From: Liriodendron chinense | Taxonomy: Eukaryota > Streptophyta > Magnoliopsida > Magnoliales > Magnoliaceae | DNA: 64,000 nt | Assembly: GCA_003013855.2 (NCBI GenBank) | Contig: PVNU02002367.1 | Location: forward strand, 1-64,000 | Direction: 5' to 3' | In this document: positions 1 to 11,446 of the stretch, piece after piece | Layout of the letters: each line of letters opens with the position of its first letter | How positions within the stretch are numbered: position 1 is the stretch's first letter | The notes under the pieces: generated by a model | The model's input: the letters and a program-made list of their open reading frames with translations, nothing else | Told to the model about the DNA's origin: nothing | Database searches by the model: none | Program-made: the position numbers and the translations under genes

Positions 1-1476
1 TCCAAACCGTCAAAGGTACCATCTGAGCCATCCATACCATCCAGACATGAGATCAGCCCATCTATGTCCCTCATAGTCCCATCATCACCGTCCATCACGT
101 CATCCATGGGACCCACACTCAAGGATGCATAGCCTCACCTATGTCCCATCCCATCATCTCATCCATACCATCCATTCCTCCCATAATAGAGGGCCCATTC
201 AAATCTGAAAATCCAGCCATCCCACCATTAATGGAGCTATTCAAAGCTCCACCAACCACCATCCCAAGCCCCTCAGCAATGCTTCCATTCAATGCACCAT
301 CTACACCCTCCATTAGAGGAATCCCTCCATCATATAAAGCCCTCACCAAGTGCTTGGAGTGTGGGACCCACCGACCCTCTCCCACTATGGCCCACAAGTC
401 ATCATCCAAAGCTGCCCAAGAAAGGACAAACTGAGAAGAAGACAAGATGAAGAGAAAAGACAAGGGGACAAGAAGATTCATGGCTGGAATCAAACGGTCC
501 AGTACAGAGGGAATGTGGGGACAGCAGCAACAGACAGCAGAGGATGTCCGAACCAGAGCAGCCCAGGCCGCTCAAGAGGCGAGCTCTGGGCGGCCTGCCC
601 TGGGCCGCCCGTACGGACGCAGATCCCCCTCTTCTCCGCGGGATTGGCTCCGGGGCTTTTGGTAGGTGAGGCCTGACAGTCCACGTCAGCAGATGGCGCT
701 CCGTGGGCCGCCCAAGGCTCCGGTCCACTCCAGATTTCGACTGAAGATGATCAAAATCATACAAAAGGTGCCCCACTGGTCCAATCATGAAGCAATGTGA
801 CCGGAATAGGGCTGATCAAGCCAAAGAGAAGGAAAGGTGATCAAGTGGGGGCCACAAGCAATCCAAGCCATTCAAAGACTAGATCATCATGATCCAAACC
901 ATTGAAGAACCTACATGAGCCATGAAACAACAAGATCAAAGGTTGATCATCACAAGAAGGCCAGAATCCAAGATCTAGTCATCAAGTGGGCCCACAAAGC
1001 CAAATCAAGTGATCAGAGACGTTCATCAGCCATCATCCACACCATGAGAAGCATTCCTAACCTCACAAATCATCAAAAGAAGTGCCCCAAAGTAAAGCTA
1101 AGGTCTCAAGTGGGCCCACAGGGCCGAATCCATCAATCTGAACCATTCAAGGGCCAAATCATCAAGATCCAAACCATTGAAAAGCTTACACAAGTCATGG
1201 AGCAGCAAGATCAAAGGTTCAATCATCAAAAGAAGGGCCAAAATCCAAGATCTAAACATCAAGTGGGCCCACAAGGCCAAATCAAGCAATCTGAACCATT
1301 CAAGTCATCGCCCATGCAACTAAGCAGTCTCAAATCATGAAGGAATGAGTCAAGAGTCAAAGCATCCAGACATCACCAAGGAATTTGGGAGAAATCAAAG
1401 CCTGTATATCCATCCAAAAGAGCTTGATACAAAGGGGACAAAAACAAAAGTACAAGGCCATATAAAGCAGAGCCAG
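1..1476. other. Element A internal non-coding region beyond the PMD gene
   Basis: I see no convincing gene here. The stretch has short chance ORFs on both strands. It contains a GC-rich palindromic patch near 587-615 that resembles the reverse complement of a patch in the element A LTR (10335-10370), and a degenerate direct repeat at about 840-1320. It is rich in the phrase AAGTGGGCCCACA. Confidence 0.5.
840..1320. repeat. Degenerate direct repeat, about 285 bp offset
   Basis: The phrases CAAGATCAAAGGTT, AATCCAAGATCTA and ATCAAGTGGGCCCACA occur near 928-990 and again near 1207-1270. Flanking phrases (ATCCAAACCATTGAA) are also shared, so about two diverged copies lie head to tail. Two + strand ORFs over it are probably not genes. 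Confidence 0.55.
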
Positions 1477-2973
1477 CTACAAGTCACCAACATAATCATC
1501 ATCGCCCCTCCTTGCGTCCCGCTCCCGACGATAAAGATCCATCAAAGGAGCAGTCACTGAACCTCCAGCATACCTGCGACGGCCACCTGGAACGTAAAGC
1601 GAAGGAAGCAAAGGCCCCTGGCCAAATAGCAGATACCACTCGTCATAATCACGATCCGGGATCGTGAAACGGAAGCCAGGCTGGCCCACCAGAGCCTCAA
1701 CTCTCTCATCAGCTGGCATCCGAGCAGCTGGAGGAGGTGCAGAACAGGGGACCCGAGCTACCCCAGTGACTTGCCGAAGCAATCTCTCTCCCAAGTACCA
1801 TTGGAAGGACTCAGCGTCAGAAAGCATAATACGGAGACATGAAGCATCATATGCCTCCACGCGCTGGGGTGTGTAGTAGAGAGGGAAACTAGCGTACGGC
1901 ATCCGGGCAAACTGCAGCAGAAGAGGTTACCACGATCAGTTACAAGTACAGTACAAGGACAAAGACAAGCAAGATACTTACGTCCTCGACGGTCAGCCCG
2001 TCTATATCAGCACGCCAATTGTCCCCGGGAACTCGGGAGTTCCGCTGACGATTCTGCTGATGCCAGTACATGTGGCGATACTGAGCGGGTTCAATGTCAT
2101 CTCGCATCCTCGGGCGCAAGATGCAGAAAAATGGTCATAAAAGCAGGTCTGGATGAAAGTATATTTAATGATCAGAGAGAGAAAGGAGGCAAACGGCTCC
2201 AAAGAGGATGAAAGAAGAGGTACCTCAACAACAGGCCAGAAGCCTGTGAAGGACCGGCTATGCCGACAGGTCTTGTCCAGACCTTGAAAGAGACGGGTCA
2301 GGATGGCCCCCATTCCAGTTATAGGGGTGATGAAGATCCTCGACTAAACGAAGAAATTTAGGATCAACTCTCTCATTCGCATGGCAAAAAAGAAAGGATC
2401 CAAAAGCATAAGTGATCATGGCCGCGCCTTGTGGAGGGCCTCTCGCTCGGTGGTAGGGACGACGGAAGCAAAATTGTTGTAAAACCATCGCATCTTCACC
2501 TGATGGCCTTGGAATTCACCCTCAGGAGGGACGTCACCGACAAGCCGCAGCCAATCAGTGGAAGAGAGGGGAGCTAAAGAGCTAACTTGAGGGACAATTG
2601 CCCCATGAAACGGGAAGCCTATCTGCACGTAAATATCCAAGGGGGTTATTCCCCACTCCCCACAAGGGAGTTGAAAGGTGTGGGTCTCATCCCGCCACCT
2701 CTCACAAAGGGCCGCAAGCATCATACGGTTGGCGTCGTTATTATGGAAGCGTAGGGTGAGGAGGCCAGCAAAAGGAGTACCATCTAGTACTCGCTCAAGC
2801 AAGGGCTGTGGCTCCTTCATCCAATTGTCCCAGCGATCCCTGGTACCTCGACCCTTGATAGCAGGAAGAGGTTGATGCTCCATAGCTAGGGAACACATGT
2901 GGTCCCCTCGGCGGACAATGAAAGCAAGATCATCCTCGTCAACCACTTGGTGGCCCCTAGTACCATCCGCCAT
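1477..2973 (-). pseudogene. Plant mobile domain (PMD, MAIN-like) gene, antisense in element A
   Basis: The protein starts MADGTRGHQVVDEDD at 2973. It shows the PMD family core: LCERWRDETHTFQLPCGEWG near residue 95, then DIYVQIGFPFHG, WLRLVGD, and later AFGSFLFC, LEDL, FARMPYASFPLYYT and FQWYLGERLLRQV. I read at least three exons: 2973-2224 (donor GAG|GTACCTC), about 2118-1982 (donor GAC|GTAAGTATC) and 1911-1477 (acceptor CTGCAG|TTTGCC). Within exon 1 the frame shifts by one base near 2418-2430, so the copy is probably broken unless the shift is a splice or an assembly error. PMD proteins such as Arabidopsis MAIN and MAIL1 are nuclear factors, but most PMD copies in plants ride on transposons. 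The gene runs opposite to its host retroelement. Family assignment is firm; function here is unknown. Confidence 0.82.
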
Positions 2974-5518
2974 GGAATCCTACAAGCTTGGCAAGGTAAG
3001 TCCCTATCCTTTACCCATTAAAATCCAAATTCTCATCCAAGAAACCCATGGGATTGGACTCACATTCAAATGCAAAATCTAAAGTCCAACTCCATGTGTC
3101 ACTTAGGATATGTGTTGGACCCATTGGAAAAAGTAAGGCCTGCCTTAAAGAAGGTGGCATGGCATGCCTCAGGTAAGAAAAGTCCATCATCCAAGGACAC
3201 ATTTGGACAACAAATGCACTCAAGTGCCATGAAATCAACTAAGGATGAGAGTCCTACTGCACATGAGAAGTTCCTCTTCAAAGTCCACATGTGGCCAAGG
3301 ATTGACTCACTTTTATGCCAAGGTCATGATTCTCACTTAGGATGTCTCCATCTTTTTACACATATGCATGGACAAGTGGGGAATAGAAAGGAAACGGGTC
3401 CCCAAGAGCAACCCAAATGCCTCATCTCAATGGATTGAAGAGAGCACATAGCCCACTTGAAGAACATGAGGACCCATTCATGGGTTAACCATGGGCAACC
3501 TTATGTGCCTCATCTTGATGAAAATTTTGACCACGAAAATGCAACAAGGAGGTCTACCCACAAACATATGAATCAAAGAAGCTAAGGGTAGAAAGTCGAT
3601 GCACATAGCCCACATGAAGAATCAAAGTTGAAAATACCCATGAAAAGGCAAGTTTGGGCAACTTATGTGCACCAACTTTTTCACCAAAAGGGAGACCATT
3701 TGAGCACAAAAGAGCATGGCTTGATGAGTCACCCAACCATCATGAAAATGGATAAGAATGGTACACATAGCCCACTTGAAGATCAAAATCCAAAATGTCC
3801 CAAGGCATGGGACAAAAATGGGTAACTTATGGGTACCATTCCTTCTCACAAATGGAAGAAGAAATCACTCATATTTGAATGATGATGGGTGATCCACCAA
3901 GCCCCCATAGAAAAGTTCAAGGAGCTATGGTTGTATGGACACTCACTTGAGGATCATCCAGTTGAGGTTGATAACATTAAAGGGAAACTCTTGAGAATCA
4001 CATTCCTACCACAAAGGAAGCCATTTGAACTTAGTGAGATTGTGGGAACAACTCACTCATGGGACTTGTAGATGGTCAAGTAACTCAAGTCCTCCATCCA
4101 TCAAGAGAGAAAGCATGAAAAGAAAAAGCCTACATGAACAAAGTGTAGTGGGGCACACATGGTTCAAAGAAGTGCCCAAGTTTCAATGAAGGCCCAAAAG
4201 CCCATCCACATGAAAAACTCCAAGGAGCCCACCACACTTTGTGCAAAGATGTACATCATAATCAAAGAAATAGTGGAAGACTTGGGCTACTTGTCCATAT
4301 AAGCCCACCTAGGAAAACTAGCCCACTTGAGATCCAAAATGAAGAATGGGCTAGCCACCTTGATCCATACACATGTAAAGAAAGATGGGGTCACCCAAAG
4401 TGAGCCCCATGAGCCCAAAACTTAAGATGGGCCCTACCATGCCCATGGGCCCAAATCTTGAAAAGAAGAGGGAAAAGAAAGGATAGTTCCAAAGGAAAAA
4501 TGACAAAGGCAAGAAAGCATGAGGGAGCCCAAAATGAAGCATTGGGCCCATCAAATACACCAAGGGCCATGACTTCACTTTGAGTCCATTTGATACACAT
4601 GAAAAGAGGCCCAACTCCCATGAAAAAGATAGAGTATTTTGCCATGCACACTTGATGACATGGCAAAATTACTCCTTACATGCACATGGAGGGAGTGTGA
4701 AAAAGGAAAAAATGATGAAGTGGAGAGCTTGCAATGTCCTTCTCCAAGCACCACCTTTGAAAGATTTGAGATCTAAGAAAAAGATCAAGAATGCTTGGGC
4801 CCACCTTCACACCCCTTTGAATAGCTACATGAAAAAGAAAAAGGATCATGAGAAGAGACAATGAAGATGGAAAAGGACAAGAAAGAGAAAGGAAGTGGTC
4901 CATACCTTTACCACTCACCAAAGAAGGACCACCTTGCTGTCCCAAGATTTCTCTAAGGCCCACCACTTGAAAAGAGCAAAGGACCACCAAAGAAGAGAGA
5001 GGAAACTTGAAGAAAGAAAGAGTATGAGAGAGAGAAGAGAGAGATTGCACGTTTGAGGGGGGAAGGGTGCCCCATGTTATATAGAAAAGGGGAGGGCCCC
5101 CTTTTACCCAGCCCCCTGAAGAGACCAGGAGGCACAGACCGGTCGGGCGGCCCATGGGAGGCCGTCCTAGCCTCCACCTAGGTGAAACGACCTCCCTCTC
5201 CCTCTCCTTGGGAAGAACTCCTCCCTGGGAAGGGTGGTTGCAAGTGAATCTTGTACCTTCATGTAAGAATGAAATGATGGAAGAGAATGGTGAGAAAAAG
5301 AGGAAATCTCACCAAAATCTCATCTCATGAGAAATGGGTGAGAAATTGGGTGGATGATGTGGAAAAGTTCCATGGAATTTTCAAGAAAAAGAAAGAAGAA
5401 TTTGACTTGGTCAAACAATGATCTCAACCATCCAAAGGCATGACCAGATGATCCAAACCATTCCAAGAAGAATCCCAAGAATCCCCGCCCTTGATTACTG
5501 TTCACATGTATGAGTTTT
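2974..5518 (-). other. Upstream region of the antisense PMD gene
   Basis: This 2.5 kb lies between a TATA-like box on the - strand (5077-5084) and the PMD start codon at 2973, so it may hold the 5' leader with or without introns. No clear coding exon is seen. It is rich in TAGCCCAC and CACATGAA phrases. Short ORFs on both strands do not resemble known proteins. Confidence 0.4.
5077..5084 (-). promoter_or_regulatory. Candidate TATA box of the antisense PMD gene
   Basis: On the - strand the sequence reads CTATATAA. About 55-80 bp upstream (+ 5137-5163) is a GGGCGGCCCATGG patch that matches a patch lying just upstream of the TATA box in the element A LTR (10345-10370, TATA at 10399). This suggests a promoter of LTR origin, but nothing here shows transcription. 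Confidence 0.4.
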
Positions 5519-6850
5519 GGTCCGAAGACCTTAAACTACGTCGGGATCAAGATCCCGAGGGATTGTCAATAAGACCGGCATCAGTCTTCTTCAAGATCTG
5601 GTGGCTCCGGACATTTTCAGAAAACCAAAAAAAATATATACATCACTTGTACAGTTTCATGGTCCGAAGACCTTAAACTACGTCGGGATCAAGATCCCGA
5701 GGGATTGTCAATAAAACCGGCATCAGTCTTCTTCAAGATCTGGTGGCTCCGGACATTTTCAGAAAACCAAAAAAATATATACATCACTTGTACAGTTTCA
5801 TGGTCCGAAGACCTTAAACTACGTCGGGACCAAGATCCCGAGGGATTGTCAATAAAATCGGCATCAGTCTTCTTCAAGATCTGGTGGCTCCGGACATTTT
5901 CAGAAAACTAAAAAAATATATACATCACTTGTACAGTTTCTGGTCCGAAGACCTTAAACTACGTCGGGATCAAGATCCCGAGGGATTTTTAATAAAAATG
6001 GGTATCGATCTCGACCATCAAAATCAGAATCGATGACCCAGAATTTTTTCCAAAAAAAGAAAACAAAAAGATGTCTTTCCTCTTTTAAAGTTTTGGGTCC
6101 GAAGACCTTAAACTACGTCGGGATCAACGTCCCGAGAGATTTTTAATAAAAACCAACATCGATCCCAGCCTTTCAGGCCAAGATCTGATGATCTGGATCA
6201 TTTCGAAAAAACAAAAAAATATGTTTGCCCCCTCTTGTACATGTTTTGGGTCCGAAGACCTTAAACTACGTCGGGATCAACATCCCGAGAGATTTTCAAT
6301 AAAAGCCGGTGTCGGTCTTGTTTGCTCACATCAAGATCAATGACTCCGGACATTTTCAAAAATCATAAAAATATATTACCAGCCCCGCTTTTAAAGTTTT
6401 GGTCCGAAGACCTTAAACTACGTCGGGATCGACATCCCGAGAGATTTTCAATAAAAACCGGCATCAGTCTGGATTGTCCATCCGCTGACACCGGACATTT
6501 TTCCAAAAACAAAAAAACATGTTTGCCCCTCTTTTGTACAGTTTCATGGTCCGAAGACCTTAAACTACACTGGGATTAATTTCTCGGGGGACCTTTCTCG
6601 CTTTCAACTAAAAACCGGCATCGGCCTCGACCGTTGGGATCATGGTTCGATAACCCGGATCATCTCAAAAATACCAAAAATATTTTAAAGCTTTCCATAA
6701 AAACCAGTGTCAATCTCGATTACTCGAGTTGAAGTCTGGAACTTTTTCAAAACAAAAAAATATATACAATATAAAACAAAAAAAAGTTTTCATCACCAGT
6801 TTTGATCCACCAATTTATCCCCAGTGGTCCGAAGACCTAAAACTACACTG
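5519..6850 (+). repeat. Tandem array of about 140-155 bp units in element A
   Basis: The phrase GGTCCGAAGACCTTAAACTA recurs at 5519, 5661, 5802, 5942, 6096, 6249, 6401 and 6548, with a last variant at 6826. Each unit continues with CGTCGGGATCAAGATCCCGAG (an inverted motif GGGATC..GATCCC), then a CCGGCATC phrase, then an A-rich AAAACAAAAAAATAT tail. The first three units are nearly identical and divergence grows rightward. The last unit is about 278 bp after its neighbour. No protein is supported. Confidence 0.93.
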
Positions 6851-8539
6851 GGATTAACTTCTCGGGGGCTTTCTTTCCTAACCTGTTCCAGACATGGCTG
6901 ACACTTGATCGTACGGGTGTCTGGAATCTTTTAAACAGGTAAAGGCTGAGGTGGGCAGAACTCCGCAATCCTGTTCGTGTTGAACGCACCGTGATAGACA
7001 ACCTTGAGTTGGAAGTCGCTGTTGAAGCTGACGGATGTTCCCTGTTCCTAGAACTCATGAAGGGGATTAAGGCTGTTGGGAGGTGAAGCTCACCCTCACG
7101 GAATTGTGAGCAACGTAAGACCCCAAACTGGATTGACTAAGGGAAATGTGAGGATGTGGCTCATCTTGTGGCCGAAGGAGTCCGTCGGACGATACGTGGT
7201 CTATGTGCATTGCACATGAGGAACAGGCAACTTTGTGGGTGTGTTGACTGAAAACCCTCAAAATCCCCTCATCCGAAGATGTAAAACTACGGCACTTAAC
7301 TGTGTGAGACTCGTCTTGCTCGCTGACGTAAAATGGATCGGGTGCCTTACCAGCAGTAGAAGCTGGAAGTGGATGGAAATTCCATATCTTTTCCCTGCAT
7401 TTCAGAAAAATCACAAAATACAAAAACATTGCAAAATCATCTCTTCAAAAATCACAAAAATATTTCCATCAAATATCTGCAAAAATCACAAAAATATTTC
7501 CCTTGCTTTCAATCAAAATATTTCAAAAATCACAAAAATATTTCCTGTGTTTTCAATAACCAATCTCTATCCTGATCGCTCCGGTAAAGATTCGGACCAC
7601 ATAAAAAAAAATCACAAAAATTAGCATCCCCAGCACTACAATTCAGGAGTCTTGAACTCCGCTCACTTCACAGTATGGGATGACGGATCCAATCGCCCGC
7701 AAATTGGAATCTTGACCAAAACGGGCAACCAAACACCATCTCAATCACATGTATGCCCAGAAGAACATCTTGAAGTCGAATGATATCCTCGTACATTCTC
7801 ATTAGCAAAGAAACAGCATCTTGGGACGATGGACCTGATCGACCACGGGTCGGGATCTTGACCAACCCGCTGTCCAAACCTCCGTATCAAAAAGAAAAAT
7901 CCCCAAGGGAGTACAACCCTGTAAGCAATAAGCTCAAAATTCTCTGCATCTCCAGCAAAAGCAAAATCATCAAACTGAAAGAGAATGAGCCAAAGCCATG
8001 CATTCATCATGCATCTCCATGCATCAGCATCCATCGCATCAATCATCATGTTTACTTGCTTTCAAAATAAAAGTCGGTTAGCTAAAGACCCCACCGGCAT
8101 CCCTAGTGGAGGCACATGCGAACCAGATTTTCATTTCAAAAAGACAAAAAAAAAAAATATTTCTATTTGCAAATAAAAACCCCACGGAGTATCACTCCCC
8201 AGAGTGGGTATCTTTTCAAAAAACCCAAAAATATTTTCTCAGTAGAGCGTTCTGCCTCCAACACACTAGGAGATCTTCCATATCTCTGGGTAGGAGCCAA
8301 CGCAAAAATCAAATAAGATCCAATGTCTCGCGGTTTCCCCGGAGATCATCGGATCCAATGCACTCAAAGTACGGTCGAACTGAACTCCAGTGTCAGTACG
8401 GTCGTACCACATGCCAAGATACAAAAAGATGAAAGCCAAAAGACTCGGTTACAGAAACCATTTGAACAGGTGGAAACGATGAATTGTAACCCAAGTATCC
8501 AAATCAGCAGATTGGGTGGAAAGAATTCACCCGCACATA
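6851..8539. other. Element A internal spacer, no gene seen
   Basis: This is non-coding spacer. Between about 7385 and 7620 the phrase AAAATCACAAAAATATTT, or variants of it, recurs about six times. Similar A-rich phrases continue to 8240. No ORF resembles a known protein. Confidence 0.6.
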
Positions 8540-9840
8540 CCTAGGCGTGGATGCCTGAAGTACCTTGACTGAGTCCAAGTCGGCGTAGTAGAATCCCGTA
8601 AGACTATCGGACGCAGGGCGTCTAACCACTTTGACAGTCAAGCGAAACAAGTACTCCTGGAGTGATCTGGGAAAACATCAAACATCACACAATCAGTCTC
8701 AGGGTCAGCATCCTCGTAAGACTAACGGACGCAGAGGCTCTGCTGTACCTTTCCGATGTTAGTACCGATCGGGAATGGAAGGGTTGCGATTGGGTACCCA
8801 GGTTGCAGCAAACTGCAGGGACAATCGCAACGTTTTCTCCAAACTCTCGCGGTATGTGCGAGTTATCAATTTCCAGACAATCAACTGACTCAGATACAAA
8901 GGACAACAAAGATTCCAGACCACAATCAAGGAAAGAATGAATTGCAAACCAAGCATCAAAACCAGCAGATCGGGTGGAAAAGCCCACCCGCACATACCTA
9001 GGCGTGGATGCCTGAAGTACCTTGACTGAGTCCAAGTCGGCGTAGTAGAATCCCGTAAGACTATCGGACGCAGGGCGTCTAACCACTTTGACAGTCAAGC
9101 GAAACAAGTACTCCTGGAGTGATCTGGGAAAACATCAAACATACAATCAATCACAGGGTCAGTAACCTCGTAAGACTGTCGACGCAGAGGCTCTGCTGTA
9201 CCTTTCCGATGTTAGTACCGATCGGGAATGGAAGGGTTGCGATTGGGTACCCAGGTTGCAGCAAACTGCAGGGACAATCGCAACGTTTTCTCCAAACTCT
9301 CGCGGTATGTGCGAGTTATCAATTTCCAGACAATCAACTGACTCAGATACAAAGGACAACAAAGATTCCAGACCACAATCAAGGAAAGAATGAATTGCAA
9401 ACCAAGCATCAAAACCAGCAGATCGGGTGGAAAAGCCCACCCGCACATACCTAGGCGTGGATGCCTGAAGTACCTTGACTGAGTCCAAGTCGGCGTAGTA
9501 GAATCCCGTAAGACTATCGGACGCAGGGCGTCTAACCACTTTGACAGTCAAGCGAAACAAGTACTCCTGGAGTGATCTGGGAAAACATCAAACATACAAT
9601 CAATCACAGGGTCAGTAACCTCGTAAGACTGTCGACGCAGAGGCTCTGCTGTACCTTTCCGATGTTAGTACCGGTCGGGAATGGAAGGGTTGCGATTGGG
9701 TACCCAGGTTGCAGCAAACTGCAGGGACAATCGCAACGTTTTCTCCAAACTCTCGCGGTATGTGCAAGTGAGCGATCTCCAAACGATCAACTGGCACAGA
9801 TGCAAAAGCAAGCAAAGATTTCAGACCATGATCCATGAAT
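8400..9840 (+). repeat. Tandem array of about 455 bp units
   Basis: The phrase CCTAGGCGTGGATGCCTGAA occurs at 8540, 8997 and 9450 (spacing 457 and 453). The units are almost identical between 8997 and 9700. A partial, more diverged unit lies before 8540, and the last unit decays after about 9760. Three antisense ORFs (in 8685-9107, 9159-9560 and 9612-9995) are copies of the same frame through the repeat and need not be genes. Confidence 0.93.
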
Positions 9841-9900
9841 GACCGGGTCAGAAGTGGGGTGTCCACTCGCTTTGGCATTCGGTTGCATGCAACCTCTACC

Positions 9901-9910
9901 AAAGAGGGGT
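9901..9910 (+). other. Polypurine tract of element A
   Basis: AAAGAGGGG lies three bases before the LTR start (TGTAGACACC at 9914). This fits plus-strand priming of a + strand element and marks the downstream LTR as the 3' LTR. Confidence 0.7.
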
Positions 9911-10134
9911 ATCTGTAGACACCCCACCTTCGGCTACACTGTTGGTAGAGATAGCTGGTTGAACGGAGGACCATACCCCTAAATCCCAAGTCCAAACTCA
10001 GCCAAACTCACCCTTGTAAGCCCCATTCCATAGCCCAGTTCAAGCCTGAACCCAGTCAACCCAGTCCTAAACACCACCCTGAAAAACCCCCCATAAAAAA
10101 GTCCAGTCAAAAAGACCCAAAAAAAAGTCAAACT

Positions 10135-10285
10135 CACTGAGTCAACTCGCTGAGTTAACCCGCTGAGTCAACCCGTCGAGTCAACCCGTCGAGTCAAAAC
10201 ACCGAGTCAACCCGTCGAGTCAACCCGTCGAGTCAAACCACCGAGTCGACCCGCTGAGTCAACTCACTGAGTCGACCAGCGAGTC
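10135..10285 (+). repeat. 13 bp minisatellite within the LTR
   Basis: About eleven copies of a 13 bp unit close to CTGAGTCAACCCG or TCGAGTCAACCCG stand head to tail. The same array in inverse orientation is in the solo LTR at about 62995-63105. Confidence 0.9.
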
Positions 10286-10398
10286 CAACAGCAGCCCCGA
10301 GGGAACGGCCGTACTCGCTGGAAACCGAGGAGCGGCCGTACGGGCGGCCCATGGCAGGCCGCCCGAACAAAATTACACAATCTGCCATTGTCCGCTGC

Positions 10399-10406
10399 TA
10401 TAAATA
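10399..10406 (+). promoter_or_regulatory. TATA box of the element A LTR
   Basis: GCTATAAATACCCCC lies about 30 bp downstream of the GGGCGGCCCATGGCAGGCC palindrome. The same arrangement is kept in the solo LTR (reverse complement near 62871-62885), so this is the likely U3 promoter. Confidence 0.7.
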
Positions 10407-10760
10407 CCCCCCTCCCCTTCTCATTTAACAAGCCATTCGAGTCCATTTCAGCCCGAGAGCTCTGAGTCCATCTCTCCACCCTTTAACCCATTTTTCCACC
10501 AAGGAGAGCCCGAGTGAGGAGAGTCTAACCCTGGTCCAGCCCAGCCTGACCACTGGTCCAAGCCTCCCAAGCCATCTAAGTCTTGATCCAGCCACTCGAA
10601 GCCAACCCTTGCGACACCTCCGTCCATCCAGCTACTCTTTTTCCAGCATCATCTCATTCGCATCTAGCATAAGTGCAACATTTACTTTTCTTCCAACCCC
10701 CCTGCTTCACTACTAGCACCTTGATCCGTCAAGTACACATGCATATGTCTTTATATTAAG

Positions 10761-11000
10761 CACCTGTCAGTTCGAGCGTATGCTCTGGGCTTGCCCGTTG
10801 TTGGAACCTGCCCATCAGAAACTCTTACTGTTCAGACCTGCATTCATGCTTCACCATAAAACACCTTGATCATTCAAGCACACTGCATACGTCTTACATT
10901 AAGCACCTGTCAGTTCGAGCGTACGCTCTGGGCTTGCCCGTTGTTGGAACCTGCCCATCAGAAACTCTTACTGTTCAGACCCGCATTCATGCATCATATC
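10761..11000 (+). repeat. 143 bp internal LTR duplication
   Basis: The segment starting CACCTGTCAGTTCGAGCG at 10761 is repeated at 10904. Both copies are also present in the solo LTR (62305-62530, inverted), so the duplication predates the spread of this LTR family. Confidence 0.85.
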
Positions 11001-11446
11001 ATACCTGAGAATATACGAGGATTAAACTAGACTTTCAAGTATCCGATCGATTCTGTGAAGTAGAGACCGTACTTCGGTACGGGCAGTGTGTGGGGTGCTT
11101 AACCTCTTCCCACCCTGTAACCGTGATCCCTTACCTTGAATCTCTGACCGCAGATCAACAGGAGTCATTTTAGAGGAAAGGATCTTCAGATCCCCTTCTC
11201 TAACGTTTCTACGGGGTCTAGCCGACTGTAGATTCGAAGTAACTGGCTAGTGGCGACTCTGGTCTTATATAAATTCATTTAAGCACATCCAGCTCAATAC
11301 GACAACCAAACGAAGCCCTCGAGAACGAGGCAAGCCAGTGGCACAAACGGCGATTTCGCACGCACGCACCTCTTCTTCTTCTTCTTCCGAAAGGAAAGGG
11401 AGAACGACGTCGTGTGGGAGAGCGGAGAAATCGGCGAGGGTCCACA

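Larger units (their letters stand above)
1..11446 (+). mobile_element. Element A: 3' part of a giant Tat-like Ty3/gypsy retrotransposon
   Basis: No gag or pol is visible here, so they should lie left of the window. What is visible, in order, is an antisense PMD gene, long tandem repeats, a purine-rich tract (9901-9910) and an LTR starting TGTAGACACC at 9914. That order (pol, extra antisense ORF, repeats, 3' LTR) is typical of the Tat branch (Grande, Cinful, Retand, Ogre relatives). Right of 11446 the sequence resumes in the middle of a copia RT on the - strand, so element A inserted into copia-I. The missing left half of that copia is not found left of 9914, so this is not a solo LTR. Assignment to Tat rests on layout and on the second case at 39955-45468, not on a pol sequence. 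Confidence 0.7.
9914..11446 (+). repeat. 3' LTR of element A
   Basis: The LTR runs from TGTAGACACC to GGGTCCACA (1533 bp). The same LTR occurs inverted and alone at 61837-63313, and the ends agree exactly. Between the two copies the well-conserved central part looks roughly 95 % or more identical by eye. It holds a 13 bp minisatellite, a GC-rich palindrome, TATAAATA at 10399 and a 143 bp internal duplication. Right of 11446 a copia RT frame (IDYKET) is cut, with GTCTC as the expected target-site duplicate; its partner lies outside the window. Confidence 0.93.

Noticed and set aside
141..434. 97-residue + strand ORF rich in S/P/I
   Set aside because: Low-complexity, no known domain, in a non-coding part of a retroelement.
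8685..9560. Two antisense ORFs of 133-140 residues beginning MFRLTVKVV
   Set aside because: They are the same frame through the 455 bp tandem repeat and have no recognisable domain. Kept only as a note under the repeat.
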